Shown piece by piece: positions 1 to 7,044 of a DNA stretch of 10,407 nt (the first letter of the stretch is position 1; each line of letters begins with the position of its first letter). The position numbers and the translations under genes were made by a program. The notes beneath the pieces were generated by a model. That model had not been told where the DNA came from. It was given only the letters and a program-made list of their open reading frames with translations, and searched no databases. Source of the DNA: Pseudomonadota bacterium (GTDB lineage Bacteria > Pseudomonadota > Alphaproteobacteria > Rhizobiales > Devosiaceae); the NCBI GenBank assembly GCA_023427545.1, contig JAEZBF010000378.1:1-10407 (forward strand), read 5' to 3'.

Positions 1-1032
1 CATCACGAGCCGATCCCGCACAGCCCGCGGGCCATCCTGAAGGCGCAGCTGGCGCGGCTCGAAGCAATGGGGCTCTCGGCGAACGTCGCCTCCGAGCTCG
101 AGTTCTACCTCTTCGACGACAGCTTCCGTACCGCGCACGAGAAGGGCTACCGAGAGCTCCAGACAGCCGGCTACTACATCGAGGATTACCACATCATCCA
201 GACCACGAAGGAAGAAGGGGTGATGCGCGAAATCCGGCGGCAGCTGCAGGCCTCCGGCATTCCGGTCGAGAACTCCAAGGGAGAATGGGGTCCGGGCCAG
301 GAAGAGATCAACGTCACCTATGCCGAGGCGCTGAGGATGGCCGACCGCCATGTCATCCTCAAGAACGCGGTGAAGGAAATCGCTCATGCCCAGGGGAAGG
401 CCGTCACCTTCATGGCGAAGTGGGACTACGGCCTCGCCGGCTCCTCCAGCCACATCCACATGAGTCTCGCCCGGGGCGGCGACAACGCCTTCGTCGAGGC
501 CGGTCATGAGCTGGGAATGTCGGCGCTGATGCGGAACTTCGTCGCCGGGCTCCTCGCCCATGCGCAGGAGATCACGTACTTTCTTGCGCCCTACATCAAC
601 TCCTACAAACGCTTCCAGGCTGGCACCTTCGCGCCGACCAAAGCGGTGTGGAGCCGCGACAATCGCACTGCCGGTTTCCGCTTGTGTGGCGAGAACAGCA
701 ACGGCGTTCGCATCGAGTGCCGCATCGGCGGCGCCGACCTCAATCCCTATCTCGCCTACGCGGCCCTGCTCGCCGCCGGGATCGATGGCATCGAGAACAA
801 GCTCGAGCTCGAGCCGAATTTCTCAGGTGACGCCTATCTCGGCCAGCAGCTCCGCGAAATTCCCAAGACCCTGCGCGCCGCAACCGATCTGCTCCGCAAG
901 TCCACCCTGTTGCAATCGGCATTCGGCACCGCGGTGGTCGACCACTACGTGCACACCGCCGAATGGGAGCAGCTCGAATACGACCGCCGCGTCACTGATT
1001 GGGAGTTGAAGCGCGGCTTCGAACGATCGTAG
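1..1032 (+). CDS. Glutamine synthetase family ligase (gamma-glutamyl-amine synthetase type), 5' truncated by window
   Basis: The reading frame is open from base 1 and ends at TAG 1030-1032, leaving 343 residues. About 100 N-terminal residues, including the beta-grasp domain, lie outside the window. The ATG at 67 is internal. The GS catalytic domain is clear: the metal-binding ELEFYLF (Glu32 and Glu34 of the visible part), GPGQEEIN, the GSSSHIHMSL block with the ammonium/ATP-site His, NSYKRF followed by APTKAVWSRDNR for ATP/glutamate binding, and the RIECR plus ADLNPYLAYAA block near the C terminus. GS-family enzymes join the glutamate gamma-carboxyl to ammonia or an amine using ATP. The two oxidoreductase genes downstream (29 bp to the first) argue for an amine or amino-alcohol substrate, as in PuuA or IpuC, rather than plain nitrogen assimilation. 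That substrate is inferred. No adenylylation-type tail is visible, and all core residues that can be checked are intact. The family is certain; the exact acceptor is not. Confidence 0.93.
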   Translation, partial: HHEPIPHSPRAILKAQLARLEAMGLSANVASELEFYLFDDSFRTAHEKGYRELQTAGYYIEDYHIIQTTKEEGVMREIRRQLQASGIPVENSKGEWGPGQEEINVTYAEALRMADRHVILKNAVKEIAHAQGKAVTFMAKWDYGLAGSSSHIHMSLARGGDNAFVEAGHELGMSALMRNFVAGLLAHAQEITYFLAPYINSYKRFQAGTFAPTKAVWSRDNRTAGFRLCGENSNGVRIECRIGGADLNPYLAYAALLAAGIDGIENKLELEPNFSGDAYLGQQLREIPKTLRAATDLLRKSTLLQSAFGTAVVDHYVHTAEWEQLEYDRRVTDWELKRGFERS

Positions 1033-1061
1033 ATGGCGCCCGTCCTTCAGCAGGTGTTCCA

Positions 1062-2444
1062 ATGACCGAAACGGTCCAGATCGTCTCGCCCGTCGACGGG
1101 CGGGGCTACGCGGAGCGGCCGGTGGCCAGCGGCGCGGAGATTGATGCTGCCGTCACCCGGGCGCGCGCAGCGCAGCGCAATTGGCGCGGAGCGAGCGTCG
1201 CTGATCGCGCTGCGCTGGTGACCCGCTTCCTCGACGCTCTGCTCGCCATGAACGATGAGATCGTGCCCGAGCTCGCCTGGCAGATGGGAAGGCCGGTGCG
1301 CTACGGCGCGGAGAAACGCGGCGTTGAGGAGCGCGGGCGCTACATGCTCTCGATCGCCGAACGCGCTCTTACGCCGCTCCAGTTCACCGACAAGCCGGCG
1401 TTCACGCGCTACATCGCGCGGGAGCCACTGGGGATCGTGCTGGTCGTCGCGCCCTGGAATTACCCGTACCTGACGGCGATCAACACGATCGTGCCGGCGC
1501 TGGTCGCGGGCAATGCGGTGATCCTCAAGCATGCGACGCAGACCCTGCTCGCCGGCGAGCGCTTCGCCGAGGCGGCGCGGCGGAGCGGCCTGCCTGAAGG
1601 GTTGTTCCAGAACCTGGTGCTTTCGCACGGCGACACCGAGAAGCTGATCGCTTCAGGGCGCATCGACCACATCAACTTCACCGGCTCGGTGGAGGGCGGC
1701 CGCCGTATCGAGCGGGCAGCCGCCGGCACCTTTGCGACGCTCGGCCTCGAGCTTGGCGGCAAGGACCCTGCCTATGTCCGCGCCGATGCCAACCTCGAGC
1801 ACGCCGTCGAAAACCTTGTCGACGGTTCGTTTTTCAACTCCGGCCAGTCGTGCTGTGGCGTGGAGCGCATCTATGTCCACGAGGAGGCGTACGGCGGCTT
1901 CGTCGAGCGCTTCATCGACGTCGCGCGGGGCTGGACGCTGGGCAATCCCCTCGATCCGGAGACTGTGGTCGGGCCAATGGCGCGGCCGAACTTCGCCGAC
2001 CTCGTCCGCGAGCAGCGGGAGGAGGCGTTGCGCAAGGGCGCAAGCGCGCACCTCAACACGCGCCACGCACTCGATCAGCCGGGTTCGCCCTACCTCGCGC
2101 CTGAGGTGCTGACCAACGTCAACCATCAGATGGCGGTCATGTGCGAAGAGAGCTTCGGTCCCATCGTTGGCATCATGAAGGTTGCCGATGACGACGAGGC
2201 GATCACGCTGATGAACGACTCTCCCTATGGCCTTACTGCGTCGATCTGGACGTCCGACCTCGACGCTGCCGCAAGAATCGGCACGCGGGTCGAGACTGGA
2301 ACGGTGTTCGCAAACCGCTGCGACTACCTCGATCCGGCGCTGGTCTGGACCGGCGTCAAGGATACCGGAAAGGGCGGTGGCCTCAGCGAAATCGGCTATC
2401 ATAACCTGACGCAGCCCAAGAGCTTCCACCTGCGGGCGGTGTAG
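1062..2444 (+). CDS. NAD(P)-dependent aldehyde dehydrogenase
   Basis: This is a 460-residue member of the ALDH superfamily, a little shorter than the usual 475-500. It oxidises an aldehyde to the acid with NAD(P)+. Visible motifs are PWNYP with the oxyanion Asn133, the cofactor-binding FTGSVEGG loop, the general base Glu230 in LELGGK, the nucleophile Cys264 in NSGQSCC, and EESFGP (Glu363) for the nicotinamide ribose. The frame is open back to 999, but that start would lie inside the ligase gene. ATG 1062 is preferred because it gives a normal N terminus (MTETVQIVSPVDG); the ribosome site there is weak (CAGG about 8 bases upstream). It lies 29 bp after the ligase gene and is probably co-transcribed with it. 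In the suggested pathway it would oxidise a gamma-glutamylated amino-aldehyde, as PuuC does, but the substrate is not shown by sequence. Catalytic residues are all present. Confidence 0.93.
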   Translation: MTETVQIVSPVDGRGYAERPVASGAEIDAAVTRARAAQRNWRGASVADRAALVTRFLDALLAMNDEIVPELAWQMGRPVRYGAEKRGVEERGRYMLSIAERALTPLQFTDKPAFTRYIAREPLGIVLVVAPWNYPYLTAINTIVPALVAGNAVILKHATQTLLAGERFAEAARRSGLPEGLFQNLVLSHGDTEKLIASGRIDHINFTGSVEGGRRIERAAAGTFATLGLELGGKDPAYVRADANLEHAVENLVDGSFFNSGQSCCGVERIYVHEEAYGGFVERFIDVARGWTLGNPLDPETVVGPMARPNFADLVREQREEALRKGASAHLNTRHALDQPGSPYLAPEVLTNVNHQMAVMCEESFGPIVGIMKVADDDEAITLMNDSPYGLTASIWTSDLDAAARIGTRVETGTVFANRCDYLDPALVWTGVKDTGKGGGLSEIGYHNLTQPKSFHLRAV

Positions 2445-2456
2445 ACGTTGCCACGA

Positions 2457-2540
2457 CCTCGTGGTTCGACAGGCTCACCATGAGGTCAACTGAGGCTCCT
2501 ATCTCCCGGAGACCTCATGGTGAGCTTGTCGAACCAGAGG
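2457..2540. repeat. Palindromic intergenic repeat, copy 1 (long hairpin)
   Basis: Arms 2462-2487 and 2511-2536 are 26-base inverted repeats agreeing at 25 positions, around a 23-base loop. The single difference (2472 against 2526) is a G-U pair in + strand RNA. Short CCTC/GAGG flanks extend the stem with one bulged base. The arm core reads GGTTCGACAGGCTCACCATG, and a related copy lies at 9847-9932. It occupies most of the 119 bp between the aldehyde and alcohol dehydrogenase genes. There is no T-run after it, so it need not terminate transcription; it could stabilise or attenuate the message. It has no coding content and no flanking transposase, so it resembles a REP/MITE-like non-autonomous element. 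Confidence 0.9.
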
Positions 2541-2563
2541 ATCGGGCACACCGACGCAACCAA

Positions 2564-3724
2564 ATGACCACCACACGCGCCAATTGGAACTACCCCACTT
2601 CGGTGCGCTTCGGCGCCGGCCGCATCGCCGAACTGCCCGATGCACTCAGGGCGGCTGGCATCACCAAGCCGCTTCTGGTCACGGATGCCGGCCTTGCCGC
2701 CCTGCCCGTCACGCAGAACACGCTGGCGCTTCTGAGGAACGCCGGGATCGATGTCGGGCTGTTCTCGGACGTAAAGCCGAACCCGGTTGCAGCTAATGTC
2801 GAGGCGGGCATCGCCGTGCTGCGCGCTGGTGGCCACGACGGGGTGATCGCGTTCGGCGGGGGCTCCGGGCTTGATACGGGCAAAGTCATTGCCTTCATGG
2901 CCGGTCAGACGCGGCCGATGTGGGACTTCGAGGACATCGGCGACTGGTGGACCCGGGCCGATCCCAAGGGCATCTTCCCGATCGTTGCGGTGCCTACCAC
3001 TGCCGGCACCGGCTCCGAGGTCGGCCGCGCCGGGGTCATTACCGACGAGACTACGCACACTAAGAAGGTGATTTTCCACCCCTTGATGATGCCCAAGGTG
3101 GTGATCGCCGATCCCGAGCTCACGATCGGCATGCCGCGGGGCATCACCATCGGTACAGGGTTCGACGCTCTTGCCCATTGCCTCGAGGCTTACTGCGCCC
3201 CCGGCTTCCACCCTCTCGCCGACGGCATCGCTGTCGAAGGCATCCGTCTCGCGCTCGAGAACCTGCCCATCGTGGCCGCGAACCCCAGCGATATCGAGGC
3301 CCGCGGTAACATGATGGCCGCCGCGGCCATGGGCGCGGCAGCGTTCCAGAAGGGTCTGGGCGCCATCCATGCGCTGTCCCACCCGGTCGGCGCCCTGCAC
3401 GACACGCATCACGGAATGACCAACGCTGTGTTCATGCCCTATGTCCTCGCCGCCAACCGCGACGCCATCGAAGGCCGGATCGCGCGCCTCGCGGCCTATT
3501 GCGACCTGCCGCCGAGCTTTGAGGGCTTCGTCAATGCCATCGTCGGGCTACGGGAGAACCTTGGAGTGCCGCACACACTGCAGGGCTTCGGTGTCGGGGC
3601 GGAGCGGCGCGACCTAATCGGCGACATGGCCATCGTCGATCCCACGGCTGGCGGCAATCCGGTCAAGCTCACGCGGGAACTCGCGCTCGACATCTTCGAC
3701 CGCGCGATGACAGGGCGGGTCTAG
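2564..3724 (+). CDS. Iron-containing alcohol dehydrogenase (group III)
   Basis: This is a 386-residue Fe-ADH, a normal length for the family, which interconverts alcohols and aldehydes with NAD(P). The N-terminal nucleotide domain carries GGGSGLDTGK (residues 98-107) and PTTAGTGSE (144-152). The metal ligands of FucO-type enzymes are all in place: Asp201 and His205 in GFDALAHCLEAY, His269 in the AIHALSHP block, and His283 in THHGMTNA. The frame continues upstream to an ATG at 2480, but that ATG sits inside the hairpin repeat. ATG 2564 is preferred because it starts the family-like MTTTRANWNYPTSVRFGAG. No clear Shine-Dalgarno sequence precedes it. It is the third gene of the ligase/ALDH/ADH series and would supply an aldehyde to the ALDH from an alcohol, or detoxify it in reverse. 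The substrate is unknown. Confidence 0.93.
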   Translation: MTTTRANWNYPTSVRFGAGRIAELPDALRAAGITKPLLVTDAGLAALPVTQNTLALLRNAGIDVGLFSDVKPNPVAANVEAGIAVLRAGGHDGVIAFGGGSGLDTGKVIAFMAGQTRPMWDFEDIGDWWTRADPKGIFPIVAVPTTAGTGSEVGRAGVITDETTHTKKVIFHPLMMPKVVIADPELTIGMPRGITIGTGFDALAHCLEAYCAPGFHPLADGIAVEGIRLALENLPIVAANPSDIEARGNMMAAAAMGAAAFQKGLGAIHALSHPVGALHDTHHGMTNAVFMPYVLAANRDAIEGRIARLAAYCDLPPSFEGFVNAIVGLRENLGVPHTLQGFGVGAERRDLIGDMAIVDPTAGGNPVKLTRELALDIFDRAMTGRV

Positions 3725-3745
3725 GCGAAGACTATCCCCTCGTCG

Positions 3746-3765
3746 CGGTGGACACCTTTCCACCG
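3746..3765 (+). terminator. Possible weak hairpin after the alcohol dehydrogenase gene
   Basis: A 7-bp perfect stem (CGGTGGA/TCCACCG) with a 6-base loop starts 21 bases after the alcohol dehydrogenase stop. It is not followed by a T-run, so a rho-independent terminator is only a possibility. The rest of the 126-bp gap to the phosphatase gene shows no convincing promoter by eye. Confidence 0.3.
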
Positions 3766-3850
3766 GAGTGCAATTGTGCCGCCGTAACCCCTTGGGGCCG
3801 CGAGGGCTGATGCGGCCTGCGCTTAGGGATCAATCTCCAGGGAGCACGTC

Positions 3851-5359
3851 ATGAAAAGACTTCTCGCCGCGGCGCTGAGCGCCGCAGTGCTGATCGGTGG
3901 GGGCCTAGCACCCGCTTTCGCCGAAGAGGTGAAGATCACCGTCCTCGGCGTCGGCGACATCTACAACTTCGACAGCGGCAAAGTCCGTGGCGGCTTTGCG
4001 CGGCTGAACGCGCTTGCCAAACAGGAACGCGCGGCGAACCCAAACACGCTCTACGTTTTCGACGGCGACATGATCTCGCCCTCGCTCCTGTCTGGTCTCG
4101 ACAAGGGGTCGAACACGATCCAGCTGACCAACGTCGTGCCCTTCGACTTTGCGGTTCCGGGCAATCACGAGTTCGACTTCGGGCCAGAGGTGTTCGTCGC
4201 CCGCCAGAAGGAGAGCAAGTACGACTGGTCGGCGATCAACATCAAGGGTCCCGGCGGCGCAGCGGTCGAGGATCTGGGAACGACGGTCATCAAGGAGATC
4301 GCCGGGGTCAAGGTTGCGCTCGTGCCGGTCGCGCTGGACGAGACGCCGGTGCTCGCCACGACAAAGGATTGGGTGTTCGAACCCAGCGTCGCAACCGCGC
4401 TCAATGCGGCGCAGCAGGCGCGGGCGGACGGGGCGGACATCGTCATCGGCGTTGCCCACACCACCCATGCGCAGGACGAAGCGCTCGTCGCGAGCCACAA
4501 GTTCGACCTGCTGGTCTCCGGTCACGACCACGACTACCGCACCTCCTATGACGGCATCACCGCCTATGTGGAGACGTCAACCGAGGCTAATTACCTCAAC
4601 GTCATCGACCTCAACGTTGTCGTGACCCCGGCCGAAGGCGAAAAGAAGCGCACCGTCACTTGGACGCCGTCCTTCCGGTTCGTGGATACGGCGAGCGTCG
4701 AACCCGATCCTGACACGACTGCGGTCATCGAAAAGCTGACCGCGAAGCTCTCTGCCGAGCTCGACGTCAACATTGGCACCACGGCCGACCCGCTCGACTC
4801 GCGGCGGGCAACGGTCCGGACACAGGAATCGGCAATGGGCAACCTCATCGCCGACGCGATGAAGGGCGCGAACGGGGCCGACATCGCCATCACCAATGGC
4901 GGTGGCATCCGCGGCGACAAGGAATATCCGGCTGGGGCTACCCTGACCCGTCGCGATGTCTTCACCGAGCTGCCGTTCGGCAACATCACGGTGGTCACCG
5001 AGCTTTCGGGCCAGGCGATCTGGGATGCGCTCGAGAACGGCTTCTCGCAGATGGAACAGGGCGCAGGTCGCTTCCCGCAGGTCTCGGGCCTCGTGGTCGA
5101 GGTCGACAGCTCCAAGGCGCCTGGCGCGCGCGTGCAGTCCGTCACCATCAACGGTCAGCCGCTTGATAAGGCCAAGACCTACACGGTCGCCACCAACGAC
5201 TACATGCTGACCGGCGGCGACGGCTACACCGCCCTCAGCAACGGCAAGGTCCTGATCAACGCCTCGGCCGGCAACCTCATGGCCTCCGACGTGATGAACT
5301 ACATCCAGGCCGCCGGCGCAGTGAACGCCAAGGTCGAAGGCCGCATCGTCATCAAGTAA
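3851..5359 (+). CDS. Secreted 5'-nucleotidase / bifunctional metallophosphatase (UshA-like)
   Basis: This 502-residue exported enzyme has the two-domain layout of UshA/5'-nucleotidases. A Sec signal peptide (MKRLL, a hydrophobic stretch, APAFA|EE, cleavage after Ala24) sends it to the periplasm. The metallophosphatase domain (about 28-260) shows GDM (Asp73), GNHEFDFG (Asn105, His106), VAHTTH (His203) and SGHDHD (His225, His227). The C-terminal 5_nucleotid_C domain (about 300-500) has AMGNLIADA, ITNGGGIR (349-354) and the nucleotide-stacking YMLTGGDGY (451-459). The first metal motif, normally Asp-x-His, reads Asp36-Ile-Tyr38; I recall this DxY form from a CG11883-like subfamily. Likely substrates are nucleotides or nucleotide-sugars for phosphate and nucleoside salvage, but specificity is not readable. 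A good ribosome site, AGGGAG (3839-3844), lies 6 bases before the ATG. It looks like a single-gene unit unrelated to the upstream genes. Confidence 0.92.
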   Translation: MKRLLAAALSAAVLIGGGLAPAFAEEVKITVLGVGDIYNFDSGKVRGGFARLNALAKQERAANPNTLYVFDGDMISPSLLSGLDKGSNTIQLTNVVPFDFAVPGNHEFDFGPEVFVARQKESKYDWSAINIKGPGGAAVEDLGTTVIKEIAGVKVALVPVALDETPVLATTKDWVFEPSVATALNAAQQARADGADIVIGVAHTTHAQDEALVASHKFDLLVSGHDHDYRTSYDGITAYVETSTEANYLNVIDLNVVVTPAEGEKKRTVTWTPSFRFVDTASVEPDPDTTAVIEKLTAKLSAELDVNIGTTADPLDSRRATVRTQESAMGNLIADAMKGANGADIAITNGGGIRGDKEYPAGATLTRRDVFTELPFGNITVVTELSGQAIWDALENGFSQMEQGAGRFPQVSGLVVEVDSSKAPGARVQSVTINGQPLDKAKTYTVATNDYMLTGGDGYTALSNGKVLINASAGNLMASDVMNYIQAAGAVNAKVEGRIVIK

Positions 5360-5377
5360 CTACTGCGCTTGCAATCT

Positions 5378-5403
5378 GCGCCTTCTCCCCCGGGGGAAGG
5401 CGC
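5378..5403. terminator. Candidate bidirectional terminator between convergent genes
   Basis: A G+C-rich inverted repeat lies 18 bases after the phosphatase stop and 17 bases before the uxuB stop. The outer stem is GCGCCTT/AAGGCGC (5378-5384 with 5397-5403); a C-run and G-run inside extend it by about 3 bp with a 2-base bulge. No T-run follows on either strand, so the assignment rests mainly on its place between two convergent genes. Confidence 0.45.
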
Positions 5404-5420
5404 CCCAATCCCGATTCGGC

Positions 5421-6917
5421 CTACCCCAGCAGGCGGGCCGCAGGCCCGGCCGCGGCCATCTCCCGCACCACCGCCGCCGCACCCTTGTCGAACAGGCTCT
5501 GCAGGTGCTCGACCACCACAGCCGCGAAGTCCGGGTCGGCGGAGAGGTCGTCGGCGAAGATCTCCTTCACCGCGAGCAGTCCCAGCGCGAGCTTTCGCGG
5601 ATCACGTCCGGCGTCGTCGGCGATAGATCGCAGGCGTTCGGCCATCGGGTCCTTAACTGCGATGGCGTTTCCCTTCTCGTCGACGCCTGTGACGTAGCGC
5701 ATCCACGCCGCAACCCCGAGCGCCAGCCGATCGATGCCGTGGTGCCCGAGCATGCGGCCCCGGATCGTGCCGAGCAGACGCTGCGGCAGCTTTTGGCTCC
5801 CGTCCATGGCGATCTGCCAGGTACGGTGCTTGAGGGCGGGGTTGGCGAAGCGCTTGAGCAGGCGATCGCGATAGGCCTCCAGCACGTCGCGATCCATCCC
5901 GAGGGTGGGCATCACCTCCTCGGTCATCAGGGCGGCGATCAGGTCGCGGAACTCCGGCACTGCAATCGCGTCGGCCACGTACTGGTGCCCCGCGAGGTAG
6001 CCGAGATAAGCGATGGTCGAGTGGCTGCCGTTGAGCATCCGCAGCTTCATGCGCTCGAACGGCTCGACATCCTCGACCATCTCGACGCCGACGCTCTCGA
6101 ACCGCGGCCGGCCGCCGGGAAAGTTGTTCTCGATGACGAACTGGCTGAACGGCTCGGTCACGACCGGCCAGGCGTCCTCAAGGCCGGTGATTGCCGCGAT
6201 CTCCGCGCGGTCCTCGTCAGTCGTCGCGGGTACGATGCGGTCGATCATGGTGCCCGGAAAAGGCACATTGACGCGAACCCAGTCGCCGAAATCACGATCG
6301 CGCAGGCTTGCCAACCGGGTGACGATCCGGCGCGAGGTCACGCCATTAGAAGGCAGGTTATCGCAGCTCATTACAGCGAAGGGATCGGTCCCCTCAGAGA
6401 ACCGCCGGGCCAGTGCCTCGACGATGATGCCCGGGGCGCTGACCGGCGCAGTGGGGTTCTCGAGGTCGTGGCGGATGTCAGGGTGGTTCTCGTCGAGTTC
6501 GCCGGTCGCCGGATCGTGGCAGTAGCCCTTCTCGGTGACGGTCAGCGACACGATGCGGATGTCGGGGTTCGCCATCAGGTCGAGCAGGCGCTCGCGCTCG
6601 GTGTTCGCATTGAGCACTTCAAAGACCGAACCGACAATCCGGCAGCGTGTCTCGCCCGCGTCGCGTATGGCGACGGTGTAGAGCCCCTGCTGCGGCGCCA
6701 GCGCCTCCTTGGTGTCTGGCCGTCGCAGGCTCGCGCCCACGATCCCCCAGCTCGGGTCGTCGGCGAGCAGCCGCTCGATGTACACCGCCATGTGGGCGCG
6801 GTGAAATGCTCCCATCCCGAGGTGCACGATTCCCAGGGTGACGTCGCTCCGCCGGTACTCGGGCTGGCGGACGTTGGGCGCCGCCTGGGACAGCGTTTGC
6901 GGGCTCAGTCGCGGCAC
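5421..6917 (-). CDS. uxuB: Fructuronate reductase (D-mannonate oxidoreductase), mannitol dehydrogenase family
   Basis: This 498-residue polyol-specific long-chain dehydrogenase matches the length of UxuB/mannitol dehydrogenases (about 485-500). It should interconvert D-fructuronate and D-mannonate with NAD(H) in the cytoplasm. The N-terminal cofactor motif is IVHLGMGAFHRAH (30-42), followed by LTVTEKGY (125-132), MSCDNLPSNG (183-192) and FPGTMIDRI. The family catalytic pattern Lys-x4-Asn-x2-His is present as KLRMLNGSH: Lys291, Asn296, His299. The blocks HRTWQIAMDGSQKLPQR and GVAAWMRYVTGVDEKGN are close to my memory of E. coli UxuB. The start is GTG, supported by a strong GGAGG 5 bases upstream. 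It is divergent from kdgK across 127 bp; UxuB feeds UxuA and then KdgK, so the pair fits glucuronate/galacturonate catabolism. Mannitol or arabinitol dehydrogenase is the alternative. Confidence 0.85.
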   Translation of the reverse strand: MPRLSPQTLSQAAPNVRQPEYRRSDVTLGIVHLGMGAFHRAHMAVYIERLLADDPSWGIVGASLRRPDTKEALAPQQGLYTVAIRDAGETRCRIVGSVFEVLNANTERERLLDLMANPDIRIVSLTVTEKGYCHDPATGELDENHPDIRHDLENPTAPVSAPGIIVEALARRFSEGTDPFAVMSCDNLPSNGVTSRRIVTRLASLRDRDFGDWVRVNVPFPGTMIDRIVPATTDEDRAEIAAITGLEDAWPVVTEPFSQFVIENNFPGGRPRFESVGVEMVEDVEPFERMKLRMLNGSHSTIAYLGYLAGHQYVADAIAVPEFRDLIAALMTEEVMPTLGMDRDVLEAYRDRLLKRFANPALKHRTWQIAMDGSQKLPQRLLGTIRGRMLGHHGIDRLALGVAAWMRYVTGVDEKGNAIAVKDPMAERLRSIADDAGRDPRKLALGLLAVKEIFADDLSADPDFAAVVVEHLQSLFDKGAAAVVREMAAAGPAARLLG

Positions 6918-6922
6918 TCTTT

Positions 6923-6927
6923 CCTCC
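6923..6927 (-). promoter_or_regulatory. Ribosome binding site fixing the uxuB GTG start
   Basis: On the minus strand GGGGAGGAAAGA immediately precedes GTG. The GGAGG core is 5 bases from the start codon, which supports GTG 6915-6917 over any internal ATG. Confidence 0.75.
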
Positions 6928-6987
6928 CCGTCAGATGGTCGCCGCGGACCTTAGCGGAGGCACCGTCGGCGGGCCAGCCGCTTCCGG

Positions 6988-7016
6988 TTGCGCTTCGCCC
7001 GCAAGCCCGGCATAAG
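6988..7016 (+). promoter_or_regulatory. Candidate sigma-70-type promoter for kdgK
   Basis: TTGCGC (6988-6993) and CATAAG (7011-7016) are separated by 17 bases. The match to consensus is only 3/6 and 4/6. The position would start transcription about 20 bases before the kdgK start codon. The -35 element lies in a small inverted repeat, TTGCG-N7-CGCAA (6988-7004). This is a by-eye call. Confidence 0.3.
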
Positions 7017-7031
7017 CCATCGGCTGAGGGT

Positions 7032-7038
7032 GAGGAGG
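7032..7038 (+). promoter_or_regulatory. Ribosome binding site fixing the kdgK TTG start
   Basis: GAGGAGG lies 6 bases before TTG 7045-7047. No other possible start upstream has a comparable site, and the next in-frame ATG (7081) would remove the conserved SIGEC N terminus. Confidence 0.8.
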
Positions 7039-7044
7039 CGAACT

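Noticed and set aside
999..1061. Upstream extension of the aldehyde dehydrogenase overlapping the ligase gene
   Set aside because: The extra 21 residues do not resemble an ALDH N terminus and have no better ribosome site than ATG 1062.
1653..3412. Long minus-strand open frames opposite the ALDH and alcohol dehydrogenase genes (258 and 308 codons)
   Set aside because: They are GC-bias shadows: no motif, no ribosome site, and each lies fully opposite a well-supported gene.
3788..3797. CCCCTTGGGG dyad before the phosphatase gene
   Set aside because: The arms are only 4 bases with a 2-base loop, too tight for a hairpin and too simple to call an operator.
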